DNA of 64,000 nt, from NCBI GenBank assembly GCA_037178855.1, contig JASJZC010000005.1, positions 11,036,001-11,100,000 of the forward strand, read 5' to 3'. This DNA is from Oscheius sp. JU75 (lineage: Eukaryota; Nematoda; Chromadorea; Rhabditida; Rhabditidae). Below the pieces are notes generated by a model, which was not told where the DNA came from, did not search any database, and saw nothing but the letters and a program-made list of their open reading frames with translations. Position 1 is the stretch's first letter, and each line of letters starts with the position of its first letter. Shown in pieces: positions 44,059 to 57,028 of the stretch. Made by a program: the position numbers and the translations under genes.

Positions 44059-45570
44059 ATGATCCGATCAGTTTTGGCTCTAAGCTTGGTGGTTTCCATA
44101 GTTGTAGCTCAATCTGGTTGCTCTACTTGTGCCCAACAGGGAACTGGATCTTACGCTGCTGTCCAGACAGGATCAGGACAATGTCTACCAAACGGACAGC
44201 CCTGTCAATGGGACACGAGTCTAGGAGATTGTTGTGTTAGAAAGTGAAAGAGTCCAAAACTGTTTTCCATATCCAGAGTACATACTGTTACCAACAAGCT
44301 GGCCAGAGTATGGGAGTCTGTCAAGATCGTCCAGCTTCCAGTCAGGGCCAAATCTCTCAAAGAAATCCACCAACCAATGAACAGATAGGCTGTACTACCT
44401 GTGGTACAAGACAAGACTATCACTCTGCCCAGACAGGATCGGGACAGTGTCTTCCAAATGGACAGTCCTGTCAATGGGATACGAGTGCGGGAAACTGTTG
44501 TGTAGGAGAGTGGTTTGCTTTTTGAATAACTGGAATCTCAGAGTACCTACTGCTATCAGCAGGTCGGTCAAAGTGTCGGCATCTGTCAAGACCGATCAGC
44601 TGGATCCTCTTCTGGAGTTCAGAGAAATCCACCCACTTACCAGCCTAGCCAGTCTGCCTATCAGACAGGCTGTACGACTTGTCAACAGACTTATCAGGGA
44701 TCTGGACAACTAGCTACGGCTCAGAGGAAGCCCACAAGCTCGGGGGAGTGTCTTCAAAATGGACAGTCCTGTCAATGGGATACGAGCATGGGAAACTGTT
44801 GTGTGAGTTTTTGTCCTTTCTCGTAGAAACCAGATGCCGAAGGAAGCTTTGCAGCTTTGCAGCTCACCATGACAGACAGACGGACGGGCATCACTGCGCT
44901 TTAGACAAAAAAGATCTTCAAATCTCAGAGTACCTACTGTTACCAGCAAGCTGGACAGTCTACTGGAATCTGTCAGACGCGGTCTGGCTCGCCTTCTCAG
45001 CCAGTTCAAAGCAATCCTGACACTCAACCCATGTACAATCCCTACCCATCGTACCAGTCTCCTCAAAGCCAGCCTTGTAACACTTGCCAACAAAACAATT
45101 CTTCTAATCAGAACTACGGGCCGTCTGGACAGGACAGTTGCCTCCAAAATGGACAGACATGTACCTATAGCGGTAGCATGGGCAACTGTTGTGTAAGGAT
45201 CTCTCAGTACTCTTCCCAAATGGATTTCAGAGCGGCTGGTGTAAGCAGCTTCAGCCCCAAACCACTGGAACCTGTCAACAGCCGGGAAACACGGGCTCTT
45301 CGTATCAACAAGGAGCTCAGACGAGTCAACCCTCTTCACAGATTTACTACTCGCCAGCAGCTACCAACAGTCAAAGCCAACAAGCGGGCTGCTTGAGCAA
45401 CGGACAGCCGTGCACTTGGAGTGGCAGCATGGGCAACTGTTGTGTGAGTAAACGAGCTGAGAGAGAAAGTTCACTACGTTTTTCAGAGCGGCTGGTGTAG
45501 GCAGATGGAAAATGAGGCTACGGGAACTTGCAGTGCAAAATTAAACTCTGGATACCTTTTCAGGTTTTAA
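44059..45570 (+). CDS. Secreted protein of tandem knottin-like Cys repeats (about five units)
   Basis: Signal peptide MIRSVLALSLVVSIVVAQ, then repeated units of the form C-x5/6-C-x-W-x(4-6)-CC-x3-C-x(6-8)-C. Unit cores are CLPNGQPCQWDTSLGDCC, CLPNGQSCQWDTSAGNCC, CLQNGQSCQWDTSMGNCC, CLQNGQTCTYSGSMGNCC and CLSNGQPCTWSGSMGNCC. Each is followed, across an intron, by STYCYQQ..G.C or SGWCKQ..G.C. Every intron interrupts the unit at the same place, right after the CC pair, in phase 0. The six-Cys pattern is that of inhibitor-cystine-knot folds. Linkers are Gln/Ser/Pro-rich. Function unknown: structural, defence or signalling are all possible, and no activity is implied by the fold. It is found only in the spacer. 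Stop at 45,568, or a little later if the last CAG is an acceptor. Confidence 0.75.
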
Positions 45571-45634
45571 ATGAAGACTTCTATGGTAGTTGACGTCTGT
45601 TTGTTTCTCTGTCTCTGTGTCTAGCAGTATATAC

Positions 45635-46151
45635 CACTTAATGACTATTGCATGAAAATCGACACAAATCACAATATTTACCAGCAATACAGCAATAACC
45701 GTCGTCGTCCTCACTCTCTTCCTCTTCATCAGCATCGGAATGGATTACATGAAGAAGACATTGGTCCTTGTTGACTGTCATGTTTTCTACTTCAAGGTAA
45801 CACTTGCAGCACTTCTTCTGAAAAGTTTGTTTGATGAAATACACAAACTATCTTACCAGAATGTCAGCGAGAGAAATGGTTCCTTTGATAGAAGCCTGGA
45901 ATGATGTTGGCCACCAGAAGAAGCCCTCTTCGGTCATCAAGACTTTCCCCTGGACAACCAAAAGGCTTTGAGCCTAATCCAATTCAGTGTCAATGGTTCA
46001 CCATAAAGAAAACAGATAGACCGAAGAGTTGAGAAGTGAGTCCGAGCCGTATAAAGAACGGTCTCTGTCAGTTTGTCCGATTTATAACAAAGTTGAAGCA
46101 AATTTTTATTTGCAAGAGAGAATTCCGAAAAGCAGAATGAGCTTAACGGCG
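45635..46151 (-). pseudogene. Diverged, internally deleted third copy of arm sequence
   Basis: 45,635-45,957 matches 54,755-55,075 (the C-terminal half of the Cys-rich gene) and 45,958-46,151 matches 55,852-56,045 (collagen 3' UTR and stop codon), in the same order and orientation as the right arm. Scattered substitutions give roughly 90% identity by eye. About 0.78 kb between the two blocks is missing, removing the 5' half of the Cys-rich gene. It abuts the inner end of the right arm at 46,156. A non-functional relic of an older duplication. Confidence 0.85.
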
Positions 46152-46767
46152 TTCAATCCATCTGTACAACTTCTTATAAGCGTATTTGAACCTCTGTATA
46201 TTTCGTCGTACTGGATGAGAGCAAGCCACATAAGGTAACACTCTGACTTTAATTTTTCTTGACACAGAGCGCTGGGAGCCAATACAAGAACGACAGGATG
46301 CACTATTTCCAAGCCGAGTTTTTCGTTTGAAGCACTGCACAGATCGACCCACTCATCTGTGTACGTATCTGCTCTGTGAACTAGTGGAACATTTCCTGAA
46401 CAAACTAACCAGATCCGGCTACAAATGACTTTGTAGCCGGATCTGAAAGAAAATTTAAAGTGGTAAATCTGAATATTCGAGCTGGAAAGAACGGCCTCTT
46501 CGCAGAAACTGTCATAATGAAACTCTTTTAAATTTGGTTCAAAAAAGATTGTATTAGTTTTAAGGTAAGACTGTCTCCAACCTTGTAGAGAGCTTGGAAC
46601 TGTCCTCATTCCTCACGTAACATAAAATGTTACATGGCACGTCCAAATCTGCTCCAACATTACATGATCCACGAAAAAAGACATTGTTCACTTTCCCGCA
46701 GTGTGCCTGATTCAACATGCCTTCCTCTCTATAAAAGCCGGTGCAAAGGGCATGCCGATATTCGAAG

Positions 46768-49040
46768 ATGCAACTGCTCCCGTTGCTTCTACCAGCACTT
46801 CTTCTTCTGGCCACGGTCCTGGCTCAGGATGAGGAGGAAGTCAGGCCGTCCTCTCAGCGTCCCAGAAGGAGGGGACGTTTCCACAAGCATGGACACTTGA
46901 CTGAGGAACAGAAGAAGAAGTTTGCTAAGAACATGGGCGTCACTGATCCAGAGGAGCGCAAGGCCAGACTGGCTAACCGTCGTGCCAGACTTCAGAATCT
47001 GACACCGGAACAGAAGGCTGCCTTGGCTGAGCGCAGAGCTGTTGGTCTATCCTCATCCTGGTTAAAGTTCCCATTTTAGAACAGAAAGAAGATTGTGATC
47101 GAGGAGACTGACGAGACCATGTCACAGGACCCTGCTGCCATCAACTTCAGAACCGGAGTCGATTCTTTCCTTCACCAGGGAGACATCAGTCTGACCGAGT
47201 TAAAACTTTGGAATTTATGGCAAAACCACGTTCAGAGAACAACTTGTCGCTGAAGAGACTCACAACAATCCAGACATTACAAGAGTCAAGAGACAAGTCT
47301 CTACGTCTGGCAAAAAATGGGCTAATAACACTCTGTACTACTACTTTGATCCTTCAATCAGTAATAATTTGGCAAACATAGAAAGTCGAAAGTTTCAGAT
47401 ACACGTAAGACGACCGTCATCAAGCAAGCTCTCAACTACATTCAATCCCGCACTTGCATCAAGTTTGTACAGAGCACCACGGCTACCAACAGAGTCAAAG
47501 TGAGTCTGATCGGTCACTGCCACTGTTCATGTTTCAGGTCTACAGCGGCTCTGGTTGCTTCTCCAGCATTGGAATGATCGGTGGCGAGCAGGGACTCTCA
47601 ATCGGGGACGGGTGCGAGGTCATTGGAACACCAGCTCACGAATTCGCCCACGCTCTAGGAGTCAAGCATATGCAGTCGAGATCTGACCGTGACAATTACG
47701 TCACAATTGACTTGAAATACGTTGATCCCGACCGTCAGGGCAACTTTGAAAAACTCAGTGCTTCAGAGAACGCAATGTAAGACTCTCACATGGCTTTCAT
47801 TCGATACTTTGTAGTTACACCCCTTACGAATACTCCAGCATGATGCATTATGGAGCTGATTTGTGAGTTTTGCAACTGTCATTCTATAAAGCCATTCAGC
47901 ATGACTAATCCCGACACCGAAATCTCCATTGATCCCAAAGACAAGGACTACACCTACAGTATGGGAAACCGTCAGATCTCCCACTACGATATGATCATGC
48001 TCAATGCTCGCTATGGCTGCGACATCAAATGTTCTGCCAGTAACTCGGCCAAGTGTGCCAATGGCGGTTATCCCAACCCAAACAACTGTAAAGTTTGTGT
48101 CTGTCCACTGGGCTATGGAGGAGATTTTTGTAATCAGAGGGTGAGCGAACGGAGTGTTCTGCATCAAGAATAGTTTAGCCTGCCGGGTGTGGAGAAACTT
48201 TGGCTGCTTCGTCCAAAAAGGTTTCGCTGACTGTTAACATTGGAAAGAATGGTGATTCCCCTGCTGATACTTTCGAGTACTGTATCTACTGGATTACGGT
48301 AAGAGCGTGATAGACTTCCCTAAAAACTCACACAACTTGATATTGTGTCAGGACAGGTGTCTCCTGTCTCTCATATCATCAGTTGATTCTGGATAGAAAA
48401 CTGAATGTGGCAAAACAACCTTTTTAGGCCCCCGCCAACAGCAACGTCCAAGTCAGACTCACGGGTGTTGGAATCAACTCTCTCTGTCAGTATGGCTGTG
48501 GCTACAATGGTATCGAGGTCAAGGGAGAGCAAGGAACCGACTCCAAGATGACTCATCCTCGCTACTGCTGTGAAGAATTTCTCAACACAACCATCACCAG
48601 TTACCTGAACCCCACCCCATTGATCATCTACAATCGTGCCTTCGCCAACACCTGGAAGTTTGAGTACCTGGCCATCCCGACGACTCAGGTCTCACCAGCT
48701 CCAGCTCCCATCACAGTGCCTCCCACTCCAGAACCGCCAATTTTCAGAGATTGCCATGACACCAAGTTGGTTTAGATCCAATTCCTGTCAAAAGTTTGCT
48801 TTTAGCACTACCTGTGCGACCTGGAAGTCGGGCAACTTGTGCAACACTCGTCCCTTCAGTGAGGCCAAGGCTAATTGCGCTGTAACTTGCGGATGGTGTC
48901 GTTATAGCCTCACCAACTGTGTTGACCGTCTAACCACTTGTGCCGCCTACAAATCTGCTGGCAGCTGTAGCAAGAACGATCCAATGATTGCAGAGTATGA
49001 TTGTGCCAAGACATGTGGATTCTGTGATAAACCCAATTAG
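46768..49040 (+). CDS. Astacin metalloprotease copy 2 (right arm)
   Basis: Mirror of the gene at 38,379-40,651, with identical predicted protein, TATA box at 46,730-46,737 and introns. Active site HEFAHALGVKH and Met-turn SSMMHYGAD are intact, as are the EGF-like, CUB and both ShKT modules. Its upstream flank is still arm sequence for about 610 bp, so both copies share a proximal promoter; beyond 46,156 the upstream DNA differs. Confidence 0.9.
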
Positions 49041-49982
49041 ATAATGTGTTTTGGGAGCAATAAAAATGCATTTGTACTTTCTGTGAACTGAACCAACAAC
49101 CATATCCTGGAGCAATTGAGTAGTCTGGTTCCATTTTTTGCAGAGCCCAAGCAAACACACAGGCAGAAATTGAAAGCAATGCATCTTCAGACAATTTAAA
49201 GCTAAAATGTGAGAATTTGGGTGATTTCAAGCTAAAATAAGACATCCAACTCAGAAGAAGGATAAAGCAGCCGGCTACCGTATTTCTTCTAATGTAAGCA
49301 CTTCTTACGTAAGAAGTACGCAATTACGTATCCGTGTTTTTCGAGGTCAAGACGACTTTTGCTGAGCAGATCACTGACTACAACTTTGCAGAAAATCGGA
49401 AAGTGAGAAAACGTCATCTTGACCCCGAAAAACGCGAATACATAATTGCGTATTTCTTACGTAAGGGGCGCTTATATTAGAGCTTTTAAAGATAGGATGA
49501 GAAACGAAACTTTTGTCGTAGAGATATTTGTTAATCGGCAACCAATAAAGCTTCGCCTGAAGGTTCAATAAAACCATGGACACACCTGAATCAACAAAAG
49601 ACGACCAGCTAACCTTTGTTTCATGCATCTCACGTTGCTCATTGGACATCGGTGTTCGGACAAAGATGAAAAAGTCCAGAGGCTCAGGAAAAGGTAGAAT
49701 GGGTCAAACTTACAGGCATCAGACATCCTGACAAGATTTTGAGCAAACTAAAACAAAATTATCGGAATCCATCAAAGTTGACTTCTCGAAGAGTCGCTGG
49801 GATTCAGTTTATGGTGTATCTTCATTTTTTTCCATAGTTGTTCTCGCTATTCCAACACGTCCACCGAAAGAATCGTTCGTTAACCTTTGCCTAAATGTTC
49901 ATGAACCCCTCGCAGAGGGCCTGTTTCAACAAAATAGTTTTGCTATAAAAGCGTGATGTTGAACTCTGCAAATTATCTAACG
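49041..49982. other. Intergenic between right-arm astacins, with MITE 49,288-49,481
   Basis: Mirror of 37,437-38,378. Contains the second copy of the 194-bp MITE and the astacin 1 TATA box (49,944-49,951). No gene seen. Confidence 0.45.
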
Positions 49983-52175
49983 ATGCAACTGCTCCCGTTG
50001 CTTCTACCAGCTCTTCTCGTCTTGGCCGTTCTGGCCCAGGATAGCTCCTCTCCTCGTCCCAGAGGAAGAGGAAATCGCCGTGGAAAGACCATCACCGACG
50101 AAACAAAGAAGAGCATGGGCAGAAATCTTGGTCTGAACATGGAAGAACGTCGTGCTCGTCTCGAAAAGTTCAACAAGGCTCCAAAACTGACTGCTGAGCA
50201 AAAGGCTCAACTGAAGGAGCGTATTGCTGTGAGCTTAACCACTTTGGACCATAGTAATGAATTTTCAGAAGCACAAGAAGGTCGATCTTCAAGAAACCGA
50301 GCAAACTGCTCCTCAAGATCCTGCCGAGGTCAATTCCAGAGCCGGGGTCGCTCCATTCTTCTACGAGTCAGACATCAATCTCACAGAGTGAGTACAGTGA
50401 CACAGAGGAACAGAGAGACCGAGAGATAGAGAGGTAAAGGAAGAGAGAGAGAGACAAAGACAGAGACAAAGAGACAGAGGAACGGATAGACAGAGAGACT
50501 GAAAAGCAATTCTTTTCCAGAGAACAACTGTCCGCCATGGAGAAAACTCTTAACCCTGACTTTACCAGAAGCAAGAGACAGGCCTCTACTTACTACAAGA
50601 AATGGACTGGTAACACTGTCAACTACTACTACGATTCTTCTATCAGTTCGTTCCATAACAAAAAATAAATCTTTTATTTGAATTTAGGCGCCCGCAAAAT
50701 CAATGTGACCGAGCAAGCCCTGGCTTACATCTCAAGCCGCACCTGTGTCAAGTTTGTTCAAAGTTCTACTGCCACCAACAGAATCAGAGTAAGACTGTCT
50801 TTCTTTGGCTTCGAACCTCTGGCTTTCAGGTCTTCAACGGAGCCGGATGCTATTCCTCCATTGGAATGATTGGCGGTGAACAACAGCTCTCTCTCGGAGA
50901 CGGGTGTGAGGTCATCGGAACTCCAGCTCACGAGTTCACTCACGCACTGGGCTTCTTCCACATGCAGTCGAGATCGGATCGCGATACTTATGTCACTGTT
51001 GACACGAGCTACGTTAATCCTGGCAGTGAAAACAACTTCCAGAAGGTTTCTGACCAGGAGAATGCTATGTAAGTTTGGAGAAGTTTCTGGAAAAAACCAA
51101 TATTCAGCTTCACTCCCTTCGAGTACGGATCAATGATGGAGTATGGAGCTAACTTGTGAGTCTTGAGAGGAAAATATAGAAACGCACAAATTTTCAGCAT
51201 GACCAACCCATCGGACAAGCTCTCTCTCGTCCCTAAGGACATGGATTTCGAGTTCACCATGGGGAACCGCATGATTTCTCACTACGACATGCAGATGATC
51301 AATGCTCGCTACGGTTGCAATCAATGCGATTCGGCCAGTAACCGAGCTACCTGCCAGAATGGAGGCTATCCCAATCCGAACAACTGTGCCGTCTGTGTCT
51401 GCCCTCTCGGCTATGGAGGAGATCTCTGTGACGCGAGACCCACTGGCTGTGGAAGCAGTCTCTCGGCTACAACTACTGCTCAATCTCTGACTGTCACTAT
51501 GGGAGACAACAGTATCATTACTGATACCTTCGACAACTGTATCTACTGGATAACAGCCCCTACTGGCTACTATGTCAACGTCAAGATCATCTCCGTCTCT
51601 GTCAACTCCCAATGTCAGTACGGTTGCGGTTGGAACGGCATCGAGGTGAAAGGAAACCAGGGTCTTGATCAGAAAATGACTCATCCCCGCTTCTGCTGTG
51701 CCGCCGACGTCAATGAGAATGTCATCAGCTACCTGAATCCCACACCCTTCATCGTCTACAACCGTGCCTTCAAGAACACCTGGAAAATTGAGTACTCCGC
51801 TGTCTCAATCAGCAGTGCCTCTCCAGCTCCGGTTGCCATCACTGTCCCACCAACTGCCTCACCTCCAGTCTTCAGAGACTGCCACGATACCAAGTAGGAC
51901 CTAAACTTTTGAAAGTGTAGCAATATTTTAGCGCTGCCTGCTCCACCTGGCCTGCCAACGGCTGGTGCACAAACTACTCTCTCCGTTCCTGGGTCGAGAT
52001 CAAGTATAACTGTGCCGTGACCTGTGGATGGTGTGGCTACCAGCTGAACCCCTGCACGGATCGTCTGACCACCTGTGCCAGCTACAAGGCTGCCGGAAAC
52101 TGCGGCCTGGATGACCCAATGTTGGCCGAATACAATTGCGCTAACACGTGCGGATTCTGTGCCAGAGCTAACTAG
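49983..52175 (+). CDS. Astacin metalloprotease copy 1 (right arm)
   Basis: Mirror of 35,244-37,436 with the same predicted protein, including the unusual Met-turn GSMMEYGAN and HEFTHALGFFHM. All domains are open and the splice sites are the same. The octamer tract in its intron (50,390-50,515) is also identical in length to the left copy, notable because such tracts normally change length quickly. Confidence 0.9.
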
Positions 52176-52327
52176 TCTCTCCAATCGAGTACGGCTGAGC
52201 ACTGTAGATATTACCTAGATGTTTTCATCCAATCGTATTTTGGGAGCAAAATAAAATGTATTGGAAAGTGTTTGTTGACGAGTCGGGGGACGCGAGAGGG
52301 TGAGAGCATACGCACTTTGGGATAAAT

Positions 52328-53368
52328 ATGTTTACCCTACGGCCGCAGCTCAAATTTTCTCATTCAAAACGCCTTTTTGGTTTAATTAAACGCAATTTTG
52401 AGGTAAGTTTTGGAGTCTCTCTCTCTGTCTTTCTGTCTTCTTGTCTTCTTGTCTTTCTGTATGTCTCTGTGTCTCTCTGTGTCCCTCTCTTTGGGATAAA
52501 CATGTTTACCCTGCGGCGGCAGCTCAAATTTTCTAATGCGAAACACCTTTTTGGTTTGAAAAAAACGCTTTTGAAAAATTTTGAGAAATGTTTTGAGGTC
52601 TCTGTGTCTCTTTGTCTTGCTATATCTCTGGCTCTCTGTTTTTCTGTTACTCTGTCTCTCAAAATTCATAACAGTCACAGTTCCAGATGCCCTCTTTCAG
52701 TCGACCATCTCCTACAGACACTGCCCTTCTGGTCTGTGACCTACAGGAATCGAACAGATCCTCAATCCAATACTTTCCGGAGATTGTAGCTGTCAGTAAG
52801 CGAATGATTGATGCTGCTCGTCTTCTGGACATGAAAATAATAGGGACAGAGCACTTTCCTGACGCTTCTGGAAATACAGTCCCGGAACTACAGATGAATT
52901 CGGACATCGCAGTTTTTGAGAAAACTAAGGTAACTTTTTGCTGAACCTCCTATATTTCTCAGTTTTCAATGTGCATTCATTCCCTCGAAAAGCAGCTGAA
53001 AGACGTCAAAAATGTTGTTCTTGTTGGTGTGGAAGCTCACGTCTGCGTACTATTGACAGCTTTGGATCTTTTGGAAAAGAACTTGAACGTTCATGTGGTG
53101 GTGGATGCCGTCTCTAGTCGATCTCTGTTGGATAGGCAAGTGCTGTCTGCTCTCAAACCTTTTCGTTTGAAGGAAATTCGGTTTCAAACAAATGGAGCAG
53201 GCTGGTGCTATTCTAACGACATCCGAGAGTATTCTTTTTGGTATTCTAGGTGGAAGGTAAACTGTGTCGAAGGGCCATAAAGCTGACATATTTAGCGATC
53301 ATCCACAATTTCAAGAAATTCTGAATCTTGTCTCAGTGCCCGTACCGAATGTCGGTCTCGTAAGATAG
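52328..53368 (+). CDS. Isochorismatase-domain hydrolase (right arm)
   Basis: Mirror of 34,051-35,091. First exon with presequence-like MFTLRPQLKFSHSKRLFGL at 52,328-52,402, core start at 52,687, catalytic Asp, Lys and Cys preserved, end at TAG 53,368. The duplicated, donor-defective first exon lies at 52,500-52,598. Confidence 0.8.
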
Positions 53369-53586
53369 ACATTAAGAAGTAAACCGTCACTGTCTCTCTG
53401 TCTTATTGAAATTCCACTTCCTCATTTCCCGGAAGTGTTCAGTCCACAGTTTAAACTTGCCGGTCGCCGTTTGGATCATCCCTCTGGAAGAATGAATAAT
53501 GAAGTAGTTTTCTTTCGGGGAACGGAAAACGTTTGGTCTTGCTCGTATATAAACTTACCCTGGTTCTGTCCAAACCATTCCATACA

Positions 53587-54658
53587 ATGTTCCGACTTCT
53601 CTCCCTTCTCCTGTCCATCTGCGCAGCTTCGGCCTCTCTGGAACAGCCGTTCCTTGACTGGATAACAGCCAATATGGGCAGTTCCGTAGCCGTGAGCCTC
53701 AACCGCATAGATTTGACCAACAATGGTGGGACTGGAAGCTTTGGTGGTGGAGTGGGACCTCTGACGTAAAAACAAACCTTTCCGAACCTTAGAACTTCTT
53801 GTTTTAGTCGTCGTCCTGTTGTAATTGTCAACGGACGTGCCAATGATGCTGGATAGTATGGAGGAAACAGAGCCGCCTTCAATGCTTCCGGATGGGACGC
53901 TAACCATGTCTTGGCTACGACCTACGGAGATGGAAACGGTGGACTCAACTACAGTGCTACTGTTACCGATAATCTCAGCTGCCAGAATGTGAAGCAGGTT
54001 AGAAGTACTGTTAAGAGCTGTCTCTATCTCTCTTTGTCTTTGTCTCTCTGCCTCTCTGTCTCTCCGTTTCTTTGTTTAAAGAGTTTTAGATTCGTTGGAT
54101 GCTCGAAGCTGTGATCGGTTACTACAACTCTTCAATCGATGTCGTTGCCTATTCCATGGGATCGCCTATCGCCCGCAAAGCTATACTTGGAAGAAACTGC
54201 GTCGAAGCTGGTGGGTTCAATCTTGGAAGCCCTCTCACCAGCAACATTCACACTTATGTCTCTGTCGCCGGAGCCAACAAAGGAGCCAAGATGTGCACAG
54301 GCATACTCTCCTTAGTTGTTGTCTGCAGCAACAAGGATGTAGGGCTGATCTGCGCCAGTAAATTCTATGCCGACATTAACAATGCTACTAATGTGGGATA
54401 CGAAGGACAGTTCCGTCACTATATTTACTCTAACGGTGACGAGATCGTGGGAACAACTCTTGGTACAGGATCAAAAAGCTGCGGAGGTGCCGCTGGAAAT
54501 CCAACTGAATTACCCGGCACAGCCAATAAGACAGAGGTTTGAACAATGTGAAAGTCAGCAAAGGATGCTTACAGATTGCCACTGGCAACCACACAACTAC
54601 CATTTTCACTAACACTGCCCAGCAGACTGCTGCAGTGCTGACCTACTTGAACCTGTAG
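53587..54658 (+). pseudogene. Class 2 lipase with the same in-frame TAG (right arm)
   Basis: Mirror of 32,761-33,832. The stop TAG is at 53,854-53,856, in the same codon as in the left arm, between ...GRANDAG and YGGNRAAF. All other exons, the signal peptide and the YSMGS nucleophile elbow are intact. If the stop is real, neither arm makes a full-length enzyme without readthrough. Confidence 0.82.
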
Positions 54659-54798
54659 ATACCAGCAACAGCCATTTGCTGCATTAGATCAGTCTTACAA
54701 TTGAAATAAAGACGTTTCAAGCGAGAAAAACTATTCTGTTTCTTTCAGCATGAACTACTTAATGTATATTGCATGAAAATTGACACAAATCACAATAT

Positions 54799-55713
54799 TT
54801 ACCAGCAATAGTAGCCGTCGTCATCCTCACTCTCTTCCTCTTCATCAGCATTGGAATGGATTCCATGAAGAAGACATTGGTCCTTGTTGACTGTCATGTT
54901 TTCTACTTCAAGGTAACACTTGCAGAACTTCTTCTGGAAAGTTTGTTTGATGGAATACACAAACTATTTTACCAGAATGTCAGCGAGAGAAATGGTTCCT
55001 TTGATAGAAGCCTGGAATGGTGTTGGCCACCAGAAGGAGCCCTCTTCGGACACCAAGACTTCCCCCTCTTCAAACTTTGAGACATTGTCTCCAAATATGC
55101 ATCCGACCTTGAGACAATCGAAGATGATCTTGTGAAAGTTGTCCTGAACGGACAAATCTTAGCCGAAGAGGCTCAGATAAAAAGAGAGACAGAGTAAAAG
55201 AAAACTAGACACACTATGTCCTCTTCCGTGTCAAAAGAGGCTATCCCCCTGGTACAGTTGGCAAGACCGCTAGTATCGCATTTGGTGTTCAAGATTCGGA
55301 AAGAACAGTCGGGCTTCTTGCAATTTTTGCAGAAGGAGACATCGGGGAAGAAAGTCGAGGTACTGGTCTCCGGAACTTCTGTCAGGGAAGTCTGTCGGCC
55401 ACCATGATGTGCTGTCTACCGTCTCCATAACTTCTTTATCGAACATTGACACATTATTACCAAAAGTGCAGCAGGCCTTGACACAATCGAAGATCGTGTT
55501 GTGGAAGTTGTCCTGGAAATGAGATCGGTCTTAACAGAAAATATAAGTCGGACGGAGACAGGAGACGATTGGAGGAGTGAACCTACAGTGTTTTTTTTCC
55601 GGTTTCGTACCAAAGAAGACAGTTCCCCAGGTACAAGCAGCTTTGCCGCATTCACAGTCAGTTTTGGTGGATCCAAAGTCAGAGTTGGCCTTGTTGTAAG
55701 CGGAAGAAGACAT
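54799..55713 (-). CDS. Cys-rich DNFHxxIFDC-repeat protein with apparent frameshift (right arm)
   Basis: Mirror of 31,706-32,620, including the one-base frame discontinuity after SWWPTDFPD. A diverged relic of its 3' half lies in the spacer (45,635-45,957), which lacks the 5' half. Family unknown. Confidence 0.55.
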
Positions 55714-56036
55714 CTTGAAGTGAGGCGTCGATTGATTTGATAGTAAGAACGATTCCCTCGCGGTTAGTATATCTTTCTTCGCGTTGCTTGAGCAGGTTCA
55801 AAGCGAGAAAAACAATAGGAAGCGCCAATAACTGGACTGCTTCTAGTAGAACCAAAAGGCTTTGAGCCTAATCCAATTTAGTGTCAATGGTTCACCATAA
55901 AGAAAACAGATAGACCGAAGAATTGAGAAGTGAGTCCGAGTCGTGTAAAGAACGGTCCTTGTCAGTTTGTCCGATTTATAACAAAGTTGAAGCAAATTTT
56001 TATTTGCAAGAGAGAATTCCGAAAAGCAGAATGAGC

Positions 56037-57028
56037 TTAACGGCGAGTTCCGTCCTCGAAGAAGACTCCTCCGTCGATGGCGCAGTACTTGGGGCAGATA
56101 CCCTTCTCTCCGGCTCCACCAGCCTCTCCAGCCTGTCCGGGAGCTCCGGGATTTCCGTCGTTTCCGGGCTGTCCGTCGGGTCCATTGGGTCCCTTGGGTC
56201 CAGGAGCACCTGAAAAATTGTTCTTTTGTTCTCGGGTTGAAAGATTGATACATACCGGGTTGTCCATCGGATCCGGGCTGTCCGGGCTGTCCGGGAGGTC
56301 CTTGGGGTCCAGCCGGTCCGGCGGGTCCAGGCTCTCCGGGGAGGATGGGCTCGGAAGGAGCATCCTGTCCAGGGTTTCCGGGGGCTCCAGGAGCTCCAGG
56401 GTTTCCAGCGGGTCCAGAAGGTCCCTTGGGTCCGGGCTGGCCAGGGGCTCCATCGTTTCCGGGTCCTCCGGGCTGTCCATCGCTTCCAGCATCTCCAGCG
56501 GGTCCGGGAGGTCCAGGAGGTCCGGCAGGTCCAGCGGGGCAAGGCTTGCATGGTGGGGGAGTGACAGGCTCGCAAGGCTGCTGAGGAGGCTTGCCAGGGT
56601 TTCCGGGGAGTCCAGGAGCTCCGGGCTTTCCGGGGCGTCCAGGCTTTCCAGGAGTACCAGCGGGTCCAGCAGCTCCAGGCAGACAGCAGGCATCACAGCC
56701 TCCAGCAGCAGCCTGTCCTCCAGAGACACCGCTGTCTCCGTATCCAGCCTGACGGGCAGTTCTGTTTCCGGCGGGGATGTTCTTCAGAGTGTTGACCTCA
56801 GTCCAGATGTCTTTGGCGGATCCACGGCAGTAGTTGATCTCGTTGTGCATGGTCCTCTTGACCTGGTGGACGTAGTTGTACACCATCGGGAGGGTGACGC
56901 AGACCGAGAGGACGGCCACGACCGAGAAAGTGACGGCCGAATAGGCCACAAAGCGGTAAGCCTGAGAAAGAGGGAAATAGAAGGAGAGAGAAAGACAATA
57001 GTACCTTAATACGTTGCTCGAGGTCCAT
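56037..57028 (-). CDS. Cuticle collagen (right arm), 300 aa
   Basis: Mirror of 30,391-31,382; exons 57,028-57,005, 56,961-56,256 and 56,209-56,037. Identical protein. The TATA box at 57,063-57,070 is retained, but the arm ends 2 bp beyond it, so upstream control DNA is different from that of the left copy. This makes the two copies potentially differently regulated despite equal products. Confidence 0.95.
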
